Assembly (NCBI GenBank): GCA_018806985.1
Contig: JADANN010000149.1
Location: 868,001-932,000, forward strand
DNA length: 64,000 bases
Direction: 5' to 3'
Source of the DNA: Angiostrongylus vasorum
Taxonomy: Eukaryota > Nematoda > Chromadorea > Rhabditida > Metastrongylidae
This document shows, one piece after another, positions 11,480 through 21,750 of this stretch. Below the pieces are notes generated by a model. The model had not been told where the DNA came from. It did no database searches and worked only from the letters and a program-made list of their open reading frames with translations. Every line of letters begins with the position of its first letter. The stretch's first letter is position 1. The position numbers and the translations under genes are program-made.

Positions 11480-11757
11480 TAAAGCTCTCAGCATTAGGTA
11501 ATCCCTGAGGGGTCACGCCAAGCATTTGACTTCATCAAGCATCGTTAGAGGGTGAACGAATGCATATTCGGTCTGTACGAGTGAATTCTGATGTATCAAG
11601 TCAGTGCTAGTATCTTCCCAGACAAGTCTAGTAACAATTTGCCGACCTCAGAGAGATGGAGAGCCTGGTGAGTCCAGGACGCAATGTCTAACCAACCAAC
11701 GACCACGTGTGTATTGTAGAGCATCTTTAACCACTACGCTAAGCGCACCCTTGACGC
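11480..11757 (-). repeat. SINE-B copy, full length, diverged
   Basis: Reads tail to head on the plus strand: AAAGCTCTCAGCATTAG, TTGACTTCATCAAGCATCGT, CCCAGACAAGTCTAGTAAC, CACGTGTGTATTGTAGAGC, ending in ACCACTACGCTAAGCG, which is the box A region in reverse. Confidence 0.8.
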
Positions 11758-11769
11758 AGGAGGATTACT

Positions 11770-11950
11770 ATCACAATCTCTGAATTTTTTATTTACAGCC
11801 TACTAGTTTTTAATGACAAGGATAACCACACTGATTTTTTAATGGCAGGGGTCTAACCACAGTAATGGTGAGATATTTCCAAAACTCTGAAGCTAGGCCG
11901 GCTTCGAAAATCAGAGGCAGTGAATAAGAAGTTAAACATTGTGAGTTCGG
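11770..11950. repeat. Rearranged SINE-D fragments
   Basis: AATGGTGAGATATTTCCAAAACTC is a minus-oriented SINE-D piece, while the following GGCAGTGAATAAGAAGTTAAAC is the plus-oriented tail. The locus appears to be a composite of two fragments. Confidence 0.5.
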
Positions 11951-12065
11951 TTGCAGTTTCAGCTTAATTGGATTCACTTCCTACGTGTGCTCCCTAGATA
12001 ATTTAAGCTGACAGGTAGTTACTGACAGCATCCTTAGTTGAGAAACTGACTGACAGTACGGCAAA

Positions 12066-12190
12066 GTAAGAACCTCGGCGGTGTAGTGCGTAACATGTGA
12101 GCCTTTGGAAAGGGTAATCGCGAGTTCGAAGCAGGATTGTGGTCAGAATTTTGGAAATTTCTCAACGTCGTTGTGGTTAGATTACTACTA
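12066..12190 (+). repeat. SINE-D copy with intact tRNA-like head
   Basis: Head GGCGGTGTAGTGCGTAAC (box A-like) and GCGAGTTCGAAGC (box B-like) sit about 35 bases apart, as in a tRNA gene, followed by the SINE-D body TTTTGGAAATTTCTCAAC and GTTGTGGTTAG. The tRNA-like region does not fold into an obvious complete tRNA. Confidence 0.75.
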
Positions 12191-12199
12191 ACTTGTCTG

Positions 12200-12860
12200 T
12201 ATATATAGATTCACTTGTATACTTAATTTAAGAAGCGAATCGCTCCTAGAAAAATAGAGACTTCATAGACGAGCAAATTCCCTCTTAAATGAGCTACGAA
12301 CTACGCTGTACTTTAGGGCACCGCAACCAGTCACTCAATCTAACGACATCCATACAGAAAATCACAGAACGAGGTGGAATCGGAAGAATCATTGCAATAG
12401 TCGTCATCATCACTGAATCAGCATGTTAACGCAAACGGTAAATCATGAGACAGCCGTGCGTCGTTGGCAATAGTTCGGTTTAACAAGAATTCAAGGTAAT
12501 AATCCAGCTTGAAAGACTTGACGGCAGTCAAATCGTCTATTTGTTTCCGACGCAGACGGAGTACTTCGCTAGTTTGACCACCAAAAGTGATTCTCTTTAG
12601 CATGTTCCCCAACTACAATGGAGTGGATTTTGCTGCTAATAGAAACAACACGAGCGTGCTGTACTTTTACACTACTTCTTATTCCACACTTGGGACCTAA
12701 TGGGACTTAACGAGAAGCTAGACATTGTGAAGAATGAGAAAATAAGATCATTGCTAACGTCACGACCACTCCAGATTACAGCGGTTAGAGAGGGCGAATC
12801 AGTGAAAAAGTCAACAGATTAACTGAGAAGTATGTGAAGGGGAAGTGATAGAATTATTTC
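12200..12860. other. No firm feature
   Basis: A 64-codon minus-strand frame at 12418-12612 reads like protein in part (LRLRRKQIDDLTAVKSFKLD), but I found no supporting exon borders. Confidence 0.25.
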
Positions 12861-12862
12861 AG

Positions 12863-12957
12863 TGATTTCACACAATCTTCTAAGTGCTTTCCCTCATCGC
12901 TGCAGATTTGAGAGTATAAGAAAATCTTGTGAGGACAGATATAATGAGTGGATAAAG
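12863..12957 (+). CDS. Exon-like island, unassigned
   Basis: Bounded by a good acceptor (AGAATTATTTCAG) and a good donor (ATAAAG|GTACAATTT). Only one frame is open, reading FPHRCRFESIRKSCEDRYNE then WIK. The pattern of charged residues around YNEW with nearby Cys faintly recalls small mitochondrial CX9C proteins of the TRIAP1/Mdm35 type if the frame is read on through the donor (W...F.K), but spacing and Cys positions do not fit well. Not named. Confidence 0.3.
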
Positions 12958-13139
12958 GTACAATTTGGCAAATATGTAAAAACATTTGGGTTCACAACTT
13001 GTTCTCTTCTATGCCTCTATTCCGGCTCTAGCTCAATACACTTATAATCGTCTCTGATGGCTTACAAATTGGAGTTCAGAACCGAAAACCGCGACAGAAA
13101 ACATTGAAAGGGAAAAAAATGAGATAAAGACAAGAATAC

Positions 13140-13512
13140 TTACTTACTTGATACTTACTTGAATGGCCCGTCCTCTGCGATTGTGCGGACCCCAGCATCA
13201 TCTCAATTTTTCGGAGATTTGCTAGTTAAGCCATTGTGGTTCCTGGAATCCCGAGGTCAACCTGGCCAAAGTCTGCCCCAGGTCCTCACCACCACGGACA
13301 GTCGCAGCCTTTGTGCATCAGAGGGAGATTTATATCATGTGACCTTGATACCAGGAGGATGGTTGATACTGGTATTGGTTTACTCTTAGCTAGACTTCCT
13401 GATGGAAACGCCAGACTTCTCAGCTTGTGAGATCCTGCCAGGTGATGAATCCCCCGCTGCACATCACAGTCCGACACCCAGAAACACCCCACAGCCACGA
13501 TGAGGGCTAAAC
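13140..13512 (+). repeat. Dispersed repeat family A, copy 1
   Basis: About 370 bp that match, in opposite orientation, the segment at 24490-24912. Shared blocks include ATGGCCCGTC, TTTGCTAGTTAAGCCATTGTGGTTCC, CAAAGTCTGCCCCAGGTC, GATGGAAACGC and the end CAGCCACGATGAGG. It starts after TTACTT-type repeats. The family may be the untranslated 5' region of a non-LTR retrotransposon of the RTE group; this is from memory and uncertain. ORFs inside it are repeat sequence. Confidence 0.75.
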
Positions 13513-13514
13513 CG

Positions 13515-15170
13515 TTGGAAGTCAAGACAAGAATAAGGAACGAAAAAACATACGGTATGCTATGTGGAATGAGAGAAATAAGAGACGTTCATCAAAAAGA
13601 TGGAAGCGAAATTAATAGGATAGGATACATAGGTATCATACAGATTCTTTTACTAAGCAAATATTTCTACCAATTCCAAGCGAACAGCACTAAGTAGACA
13701 AACGAGATTCCATTTTAAAGAAACCAAAACTATGAAAAGAAACTATGTTCTGAACAAATTCGACAGGAGTGGTTAAGTATGAATTTTTCCGATTTCCTAT
13801 GATTTCTATTATTTATCACACGTAACAGGTGCAGCAGAGGTGACCATAACAAAAAAGATTACCGGGAAATACCTAATTATTTTTCCAAATATCTTTGCAT
13901 TGCCCGGACCAATAGGCAGCGAACCTCCATCCAATCCACAATGCCTGGCGAGTGACCGTGGTAAAGACCTAGGAATGTCTTAGGACGGCTGTTTCAGGAA
14001 TTCCGAGGAAAACGATCACTAAGTATTATTTAATGTGCCACTGAAGGCAGAAAACAACAAATCCTGAAGGTCCATTCGAATCAATGGGCAAACAAATGCG
14101 ACAATCTTCATGGCTAATGGTTGTACAGCATATTCGTGACGTTGCAAGTTGTTTGGTGAGTTCTCTCCGTGCTCAACAAACTTTTTTCCGTACGTGGTAC
14201 ACTATCTTAAGCTGTAGGTTAAGCAATATTTGATTTCACGTTTTAAATGTGATTACGCACGTTTTTCATCGGCAGCTGTTCGTGGTTCCGTCGTCGCTAG
14301 CCGAAACCAACAGTACAGATGGTACCTAATTCCCGTGATGAGCAGAGACTATTGGACTTAACTACTCATGTATTTAGTTAAACCTAAAAAAAAATTGTAG
14401 ATTTTGCAATACAAGCGAAGTTCGAAATGCCGTTTGCCACAATTGCAGTAATCAATTGTCATTCTTTAATAGATAGCGCTACGTTAGTTTCAACCGTAAG
14501 TAGAGAGGACAGAGTAGACAGTGTGAATTCATTTCAGCTCAAACGAGACAAACACAATTCTATCTAAAGTTTAAATAAAAACATCTCAACTCGTAGTGAA
14601 CTTTATCGAATTAAATGAAAACCATTGCAATTTCTATATCTTTGCCAACAATACACCTATTCAAGCACAACGGAATTTTAACATGAAAGTCATATCTGGA
14701 GCGTGTAAGTGATTGGAAAGGTGGAATTCCGTCAGTAGGACACTCTAACATCCCTCAATGTGTCCTTTGTGTTTGCGGCCGACACTTTTCCGTTAAGAAT
14801 TCCAATTTCCCTCACTGTCCGTATAACCATAAAACTCCTCATAGGTGAGGAGTTATTCATTCACCAAGCATTTTAACTATCGAAAAACACACGGAAGTCG
14901 ACGAAAACTAGAGTGATCGGATACGTGTTGAACGAAAACGACTACTAGCGAAGCTCTTATTTGTAAAAGAAAATCTTCTGACAACACTTAGGTGAAAACA
15001 AAGTAGTAAGAGGATTTCGTGAAATAAAGACTACAAGAAACGAAAATCAGTAAAGACATTAGTTAGGACAACTGCGCCAGCAGGCCTATTCTGTGAGAAA
15101 CAAAACTGAACGGCAGTAATGCAATGAAGTCTTTAAAAAACCGAGTTTGCAAAAAATCTGAAGTACACAA
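13515..15170. other. No recognisable gene
   Basis: AT-rich DNA. A 65-codon frame at 13500-13697 runs out of repeat family A into unique sequence. A GC-richer patch near 13900-13990 has no open frame of note. Confidence 0.35.
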
Positions 15171-15177
15171 GGTTTAA

Positions 15178-15702
15178 TTAAAGCCCAAAAGTGCACTGGA
15201 TACAATTTTGAAGTGTTCGAGAAGGAAACACAGCGCATACAAATGTTTCCGCATGGAAAGATTCAGAAGTGAAGCAATAGTATTCAGAGATGTAGCGCTC
15301 GTGACATGATTTAGATCCGGCTAAGACGTTGTTTTTTCCATCGCGTATTGACTTGCAACGAAATAGTTGGCCGTCCACATGATTCAGTACTTCATAAATC
15401 GCGTCAAAGAACTCCCCAAAGGAATTATGAACGCCTTGCGTTAGACTTACACAAAATCCCTTTAGAAAACTAAATAATATACACATTGTAGTAGAGACTT
15501 CAGAACGATGAAAACACGATGGGGAATCAGTAATCGACCACAGCGACGTGTGAAAAAAAAGAAACTGCTGTTGGTTACTCATTATTTCTTTCACTTGTTT
15601 ATTTACAACATTTATATTTCCCATCATACCATCCCCCTGAAAAACAACAACAGCCAGCAAATAAAAAGTTAACATTATTGACCACATTGTTTCAAAAACC
15701 AA
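15178..15702 (-). CDS. Candidate Cys-containing secreted protein, or internal exon(s)
   Basis: A 174-codon open frame ending in TAA. Its N-terminus (MWSIMLTFYLLAVVVFQGDG) resembles a signal peptide. The C-terminal two thirds are protein-like and Cys-bearing (GVHNSFGEFFDAIYEVLNHV; CKSIRDGKNNVLAGSKSC; HERYISEYYCF). A strong acceptor, GTTGTTGTTTTTCAG, lies inside the apparent signal peptide just before GGGGATGG, so an alternative reading is that the hydrophobic start is the T-rich end of an intron and the exon begins at Gly-Asp-Gly. A SINE-B copy lies 35 bases upstream. No family is recognised. Confidence 0.4.
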   Translation of the reverse strand: MVFETMWSIMLTFYLLAVVVFQGDGMMGNINVVNKQVKEIMSNQQQFLFFHTSLWSITDSPSCFHRSEVSTTMCILFSFLKGFCVSLTQGVHNSFGEFFDAIYEVLNHVDGQLFRCKSIRDGKNNVLAGSKSCHERYISEYYCFTSESFHAETFVCAVFPSRTLQNCIQCTFGL

Positions 15703-15735
15703 CCTTCATTTAACCTCGGTATGACTAACCAAAGG

Positions 15736-16012
15736 GCTCATGTGGCGCAGTGCTCGGAGGCGCCCTGAAACACACACGTTGGATCGATCCCCGCGCCGCT
15801 GGCCCACCAACCGTCCCATCCTTCCGGGGTCAGCAAATTGGCACCAAACTTGTATGGAAGGATAACAGCGCTGGCACGATACATCGGTAGGCCACCGCGA
15901 GACATTGTAAAAAGCCAGATATGCATTCAATCAACTCAAAACGATGCTTAATTAAGTCGAATGCCTGGGGCATCCCTTAGAAATTGATCAACGCCGAGAG
16001 CTTTACCTTTCA
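15736..16012 (+). repeat. SINE-B copy with intact box A
   Basis: Head TGTGGCGCAGTGCTCGG is a good box A match and GGATCGATCCCCG is the box-B-like site. The body includes AAATTGGCACCAAACTTGTA and AACGATGCTTAATTAAGTCG, ending in TTGATCAACGCCGAGAGC plus TTTACC. ORFs overlapping on the minus strand are within the repeat. Confidence 0.85.
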
Positions 16013-16061
16013 CTTTATTCTTTATGGATAATCAACACGTATTCTTCCATTGACTAGCTAA

Positions 16062-16333
16062 TATAAGGTGACAAACAACTTTATTTGGATGACGTTTCGA
16101 CGTCTTCGTCTTCCCTCTGAGGCAATGATCCGAGTCGATGGTCCACACTCCTTCATACACTAGATGTGGTGTATTTATTATCGTATATTCTTCAGTGAAG
16201 CATCGCTTCGATATGACCATAGAGATACCACATCGAGAGTACGAACGCCTGGTGACCACAGAATCGGATCATCGGCTGTGAGGAACACGAAGACGTCAAA
16301 CCTTAGCCGAGTAAAGTTGTTTGTCAACACTAT
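16062..16333. mobile_element. Foldback element with PLE-like termini
   Basis: Two inverted arms of about 80 bp. The left arm contains GACAAACAACTTTATTTGG, GACGTCTTCGTCTTCC and AATGATCCGAGTCGATGGTC; the right arm carries the complement (GACCACAGAATCGGATCAT, GAAGACGTC, AAAGTTGTTTGTC). The arms contain a degenerate version of the CTGAAGA...GAAACGTC motif found at PLE ends, with GTCGAAACGTC preserved on the minus strand at 16091. The central 100 bp has no coding capacity. A related longer copy is at 31805-32290. Confidence 0.7.
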
Positions 16334-16339
16334 GTTAAC

Positions 16340-16970
16340 TTATCAATGAAAGAATATATGATTATGTTGTATCCTATCAGAATGTAACTGCCAAAACGAT
16401 GAGACACTTGCGACCAGTACAACCATACATGCTTTGAATATGGTTGCAGTTTTTAAAAAATAGAAGAAAAAAAGTCAAATAGGCTAGGGATTTTTCAGGG
16501 ATAACACCCCAGTGGAAAAGTTGTCCCAAGTTCAGAAGTGCTCTGCATCCAAATGCATAGATGAGTGCATTTCTCTCACCACTTGTTTCGATAGCTTACC
16601 AGTTCACCCACCCTGACATCAATCATTGAGGTTCAGTAGACAACAAAACGCCAGCGAAATCTCATCAGTTCTCACTTTCGAGTGCGAAACAAAACATTTT
16701 TGATCAATAGATTCCGATCACATTAAACCTCCACAATAAGAAATCCGCTAATACACTTGGTAATCAAAAATCACGAAAAATTATTGATGAAAGCGAGGAC
16801 TAAGAGAGCAAAATGTGCGATAGAACGACAATGTAAAGTTCGGATAAACGCTGAATGAACATCTGCTTCGACCACGGCCAAACAAGAAGCATCGGGTACT
16901 CTAAACACTTCTTGGGAATCACTTTAAAGAATTTGCGCTAAGAATACTTAAATTATCTATACACACCTAC
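16340..16970. other. No recognisable feature
   Basis: AT-rich; no open frame, repeat match or motif noticed. Confidence 0.4.
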
Positions 16971-16978
16971 ATATATAC

Positions 16979-17022
<44 letters not shown>

Positions 17023-17031
17023 TATATGTAT
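16971..17031 (+). repeat. (TA)n microsatellite
   Basis: About 60 bp of TA dinucleotides interrupted by TGTA. Confidence 0.95.
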
Positions 17032-17084
17032 GTACCTATTATACACATATTCCTAAGAAGTGGCCCTGCTGAGCTGATGGCAGG

Positions 17085-17290
17085 TTGGCTGTTGTTGCTG
17101 TTGTTGTTAGATGGTTGAGGTTTAGGCGATTTTGCCTTCCTCAGAGCTGTGGTGTTGCGTGTGGGAACACTCATGGTCAACCATTGAACAACAATAGCAA
17201 AAATAACAACAACAACAACGACGACAACAACTTATACCAACATCGCATCAGTTCAACAAGGGCAGTTCATAAGAACATCCATATATCGAT
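17085..17290. mobile_element. PLE-type terminus pair with (CAA)n
   Basis: On the minus strand from 17144, CTGAGGAAGGCAAAATCGCC leads into TAAACCTC and then CAA repeats, a degenerate copy of the PLE-end motif. On the plus strand from 17190, a second (CAA)n is followed by TATACCAACATCGCATCAG and GGCAGTTCATAAGAAC, the same block that follows (CAA)n at 24994 and 42280. The two halves face away from each other like the foldback termini elsewhere. Confidence 0.6.
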
Positions 17291-17299
17291 TATATATGA

Positions 17300-18225
17300 C
17301 GAGGTCTATAGAAAGTCGGTCTTTTGATATTTGAATTAGCTGGCAGAACTATTAAATAATTACGCAACAACCGCTAAGTTATACCGTCAACTTGTTTACG
17401 TAAGTCAAGCAGTTTCCTGGAAACAGACAACGGTAATCTGAAAATGACGTCACAGACGAAATATGCAATGAGCTAACGTGGTCCAGCTAAAAATAATATG
17501 CCACAATTGTGCTTTAAAGCTAAAAATTGTTAGGCTGTCAGAATCTAACCAATAACCTTAGGGTATAAAAAAAACTGGGACATCTTTCAACACTCATCAA
17601 AAACCATTTCACTTTAGTGATATGATGTTTGCAAAATCTGCAACAGCATTAGGTTCCAAACAGTAGAAGTTGAAGAGTCTTAAGCAGAATAGACTTACTG
17701 GAGGTTTGAATAGCGGCAGAATAAGCTCATTGGAGATTTGAACAACAGCAAAATAGAACACGATTTACTTGATGGAAACCACAACCAAACCTTCGGAAAC
17801 TCTCATTCGATTACCAGTTTTTATGCCCAAAAGCCAAGATTTCAACAAAACTGAAAGAACCCACTTCTTATCCAGTCCGATGGGCTACATGTGGCCTAGA
17901 AGAAGAACTCTGCTATGAAATATCGCAGCTTCGCTCCTATTTTAGCGAAATAATTGCTCAACAAGTAAACTCTAGGTGTTTGACGTTACCAGAACTCTTG
18001 ACAATGTGGTTCATCGCATTTGATTACAGCATTTGGAACAACTGTCTGGTTCTTTTTCAGGGCGAAAATTGATGTGTACAAAGCTTTTTACGAAACAAAT
18101 TCCAGGATTTAAATGATAACACTAGACGAAAGAGCCATATTTGAAACGTAACGACAATGTTGCTCAGATTCCTCTGCATATCCCAATAGACCAGACAATG
18201 AATCCTTTCTAGTTCTACAAAAGCA
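17300..18225. other. No gene; TATA-like site at about 17563
   Basis: GGGTATAAAAAAAACTGGG at about 17562-17580 resembles a core promoter, followed by TCAACACTCATC and an ATG at 17622 that opens only about 14 codons. Without a coding region downstream this stays a weak signal. Confidence 0.2.
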
Positions 18226-18230
18226 TACGA

Positions 18231-18572
18231 ATGAAACCTTCACGAAAGAAGTTATTCAGGCCTTCGTTTGTTTCATTAGATAGTGAAATGGATTGTTTTA
18301 GAACACTACGACACATAATCATGTCCTGTCGAAAAAGATCTCGACAAAAAACAAAAAACAAAAGAAAAAAAATGCACCATCAACTTCAAAAAAATCGGAA
18401 ATTGGTCATTATAGCACAGGAAATCGTAGCTTTTTTGAATATGTTTAACTTAAAGCTTTATGACCTTTCTATTTTGAGCCCACAGAGTTCACTATGTGCT
18501 GAGATACGACAGTTCAAATTATTTTCGGCCATGTATGAGCCATATTTGACCCATACCGCCCACTGCCTGTGA
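18231..18572 (+). CDS. Unassigned 113-codon open frame
   Basis: Begins MKPSRKKLFRPSFVSLDSEM and has a Lys/Arg-rich middle (CRKRSRQKTKNKRKKMHHQ) driven partly by A-rich DNA. No splice sites, signal or domain recognised; possibly chance. Confidence 0.2.
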   Translation: MKPSRKKLFRPSFVSLDSEMDCFRTLRHIIMSCRKRSRQKTKNKRKKMHHQLQKNRKLVIIAQEIVAFLNMFNLKLYDLSILSPQSSLCAEIRQFKLFSAMYEPYLTHTAHCL

Positions 18573-18599
18573 TCATGCAAATGCTGGCACATTTGAAAA

Positions 18600-19490
18600 G
18601 AGAGATTTCAATTAAAAGCAAAGACGAGAATTTTCAACACTACTACGCAATATTCGGAATAAATAATGACTGTTTGTACATAAAACAGCGAAGTAGAGAT
18701 AAATTGTTGAAGCGCAGTGAAGAAAAAAAAGTGAATGGATAATAGGATGGCCGTTCATATTTCTTTCGCCCGATGACAAAACAAAGAACGTCCAGCGAAA
18801 AAAAGGAGAAATGACTATGACTGCTGATAACCACGACAAGCATAGAATTCAGCTTTAAATTTCACTATTATGGAAGCTGTGCTGAATACCCTCTACCAAT
18901 GACATCAAAGAAAAAACTCATGTCAATAGCAAACTATAATAACTCGAGACGGATTAACGTCAAACTGTAAGCAGAACTAACGAGTTCGAACACCACCTAA
19001 CACATGAAAATCAGATCCAACAGTTTCTTTTGTTCGACTTCTCAAACTGTCCAAAAAAAAGTAGCAAAGCTAGGAGAGAAAATTAACATAAAAAATTGAC
19101 ACCTCCTCCAACAATCGTCTATCATCATTCAAAATCGCAGCTTCACATCAAAATAACACCGAAACTATGAGAAGATCCGAATAAATGACCGACAATGAGA
19201 AACATTTCGATGAGTAGGAAAATCCAGAACACAATGGCGATGAAATTAATAAATGTGATTGATGGTATCACCCGAGTAACCAAGTTAACATGTTAATTAC
19301 ACGCTCCAAACATCGTTAGTTCTGCTATGTTGAAATCCTGGATCCACCTTGGAGCATTGTTGCTGCTCGGCAACTCCCACCTTTCTCTAAATTCACGGCA
19401 GCGGATAGATACTCTGTGCCAGATGATGTAAAGTATCCATGACATCACAGTGTCAGCCTTTTACTTACTGCCTACTGTAATTTTTCTACG
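18600..19490. other. No firm feature
   Basis: Mostly AT-rich. On the minus strand near 19311-19440 a GC-richer patch reads RCREFRERWELPSSN and APRWIQDFNIAE in one short frame, which could be a small exon or a fossil of a repeat; borders are unclear. Confidence 0.2.
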
Positions 19491-19493
19491 ATG

Positions 19494-19660
19494 TGAAATA
19501 CAACCACAGTGATACTGAGACATTCGCAAAACTCTGACCCCCAGCTTGATCGAACCACGATTACCCTTTCCTCGCCAGCCCCGGAAAGGGGTAATCGTGG
19601 TTCAGAGCTCAGGGAGTCAAAGTTTTGCGAGTATCTCAGCATCATTGTGGTTGCATTTTT
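19494..19660. repeat. Head-to-head inverted pair of SINE-D fragments
   Basis: An imperfect palindrome. The left arm (AATACAACCACAGTGATACT, GCAAAACTCTGAC, ACCACGATTACCCTTTCC) is the inverse of the right arm (GGAAAGGGGTAATCGTGGTT, AGTTTTGCGAGTATCTCAGC, ATTGTGGTTGCAT), with the centre at about 19577-19583. Both arms are SINE-D 3' regions with their box-B ends meeting. Confidence 0.85.
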
Positions 19661-19679
19661 GACGTCATTTTTGCTTGTT

Positions 19680-20070
19680 TAATGATTCTCATGTGGATAA
19701 TATAATCGGTTTGTTCAACGAACTTTGCCGTTGAGAACATAATATTCTGCTATAGGTGAATTAATAGAATCGAATCGATGTGACAACGCTGTGGTGGGGT
19801 CTGGTGTCAACCAGGAAAAAAATTATGACATCAACATGGATTGAAAATCATCACCACTGTGGTAGAGAACTCGTCGATCTTTGCCTGACACTTTTTAGTT
19901 GTGGCTACCTTTAATAATACCTAAACCTTTCAAATTTATCTCGTAGCACCTGATAATAATTTCGAGAATAAAAAGAAGGTTACTATTGAAAAGATGGGCT
20001 GGATAGGGAAGTTTTGTACCAATGATCTTTATATTAGAGCAATTTGAAGACTTAGGGGATAAAATGATAA
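19680..20070. other. No recognisable feature
   Basis: AT-rich spacer between repeats; only a 64-codon minus-strand frame with no exon borders. Confidence 0.4.
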
Positions 20071-20074
20071 AGTT

Positions 20075-20340
20075 ATTGGCGTTGAGCAATTCCTAAAGGG
20101 ATGCGCCATTCATTCGACTTCAATAAGTATCGATGGAGCTGATTGAATGCATATCTAGCCTTTACAATGACTCGCAGTAGCCTACCGATGCATCGAGCCA
20201 GTGCTGCTATCCTCCCAGACCAGTCTAGTACTAATTTGCCGACCCCGGAGGAGATGGAGAGCTTCGTGGGCCATGGGCGCGAGGGATCGATTCCACGTGT
20301 GTGTTGCAGGGGCGCCTCCGACCACTACGCCGCATTTGAA
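20075..20340 (-). repeat. SINE-B copy, full length
   Basis: Tail to head on the plus strand: GGCGTTGAGCAATTCC, CTTCAATAAGTATCGATGGA, CTCCCAGACCAGTCTAGTAC, GGGATCGATTCCACG, GCGCCTCCGACCACTACGCC. Both box-like elements of the tRNA head are present. Confidence 0.85.
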
Positions 20341-20510
20341 AACATAAAGTAATCATCGATAAAACCGTAAGTTACGCAGAGTTCAGCGAATTCGGTGATT
20401 AGGTTCCAGTGTGATGGACATTTGGTAGGTGTAAAGAGTTATGAAATCAGCAACGACTGCACTCAAAAACTGAGTGAATGTCCAAAGTACATTGCTTTCT
20501 TAACCAATGA

Positions 20511-20534
20511 CTCTCTCCCCTCTCTCTCTCTCTA
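20511..20534 (+). repeat. (CT)n microsatellite
   Basis: Short CT dinucleotide tract. Confidence 0.9.
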
Positions 20535-20884
20535 CCTTTAGACTGCAATCTACATCGTAAGGATTCTCTGCCGCCATTGGTTGAATAGCAGAAAACGAAA
20601 ACTATACGGTGAGGAGATTTAGTTTCAACTGTAAACATGTTAATCGTCGGCTTAGTTGAGCGAGCATCACTAAAGCCGCCAATTGTCTGCGTGCGCCACG
20701 GCTGACCCAGGCGGTCCGCTCTTAGTAGTAACACGAGGACCACTACACTTTTCCCTACGAGGGTCGTAGCAGATCGCTTTTTTCCAGGTTTTGAAAAAAA
20801 GAAAGAAGTCCGCTTTAGTGGATTGAGTCCAAAATAGTCCAGGATATTTCTACAATAAATGAAATAAAAAAAGAATAAAGCTCT

Positions 20885-21135
20885 CTTTAATCAATCTGTG
20901 AAAGATGCGCCATGCTTTCGACTCCACTAAGTACCGTTAGAGGTGACCGAATACACATTCGGCCTATACAATGACTCACGATGCCTACCGATGTATAAAT
21001 CCAGTGCTGCTACTCTCCCAGACAGGTCTGGTACCAATTCGCCGACCCCGGAGAGCCTGGAAAGCATGGTGAGCGTGGAGCACGAGGTCGAACCAATATG
21101 TATTACAGGGAGTTCTAACCAGTGGGCTACATGCT
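20885..21135 (-). repeat. SINE-B copy
   Basis: Contains CGACTCCACTAAGTACCGT, CTCCCAGACAGGTCTGGTAC, CCGACCCCGGAG and TATTACAGGGAG in the family order, inverted. The box A end is diverged (CAGTGGGCTACATGC). Overlapping ORFs on both strands belong to the repeat. Confidence 0.85.
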
Positions 21136-21479
21136 CCTCCTTCTGTATAGTCACAAATAAACATTTGATAAGCTTTTTCAGAAAACAAAAACACCTCATT
21201 CCGAATCTGGAACGAGTTTTGTACAAAGGAAATCCATCAAGAATTTATAGATACATTTGGTAGGAGAATCGAATTTCGTCTCGCTTTTGCAAACAGGAGA
21301 TCTGTTACTAAAGCCAGCAGCAATTCTTAACAATAACAATAACGAAGGAATGAACAGAAATGATGTTTGGTACGGAAAACTTGGGCGAACCGGGTATTGA
21401 GGAAGCAAAAACATTCATACGCTTTCAAGTGGAGTATTATTGTTTTGTACGACGTTTTTTCTTCTTCTACATCATTATG

Positions 21480-21600
21480 GGAATTGGAAAACAATGGCGG
21501 AATCACCGCAGATGATCGTCGGCAATCAGTCTTCAAAAAAGCTTTCAACGGGAGCTATATCCAATATGACGATCTTCTTTTCACACTGACAACTGCTGTG
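21480..21600 (+). CDS. Candidate exon, 5' border undetermined; pairs with 21751-21860
   Basis: The open frame reads ELENNGGITADDRRQSVF then KKAFNGSYIQYDDLLFTLTT and ends at a strong donor GCTGTG|GTAAAGTC in phase 0. GC is above background. The frame is open upstream to about 21367, so the true acceptor is not fixed; a second frame in 21360-21430 also looks coding (LGEPGIEEAKTFIRFQVEY), and another exon may lie there. The intron to the next island would be 150 bp, a normal size for nematodes. No family is recognised. Confidence 0.4.
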
Positions 21601-21750
21601 GTAAAGTCAACAAAATTCGATTAGTTTCTGTAGCACCTACAGAATCATTCGAGCAAAATCTGAAGTAGTGAACATGAGTTCAAAGTCACTTGAACAAGAC
21701 TCTCATATATTCAAATTCGGTCTTCTTGAAAAGCCGTCAAACTTTTGCAG

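Noticed and set aside
16953..17180. 75-codon minus-strand frame
   Set aside because: Composed of the TA microsatellite and the PLE-end CAA repeat.
20943..21263. 106-codon plus-strand frame and 99-codon minus-strand frame
   Set aside because: Both lie mostly inside a SINE-B copy and recur, in altered form, in other copies.
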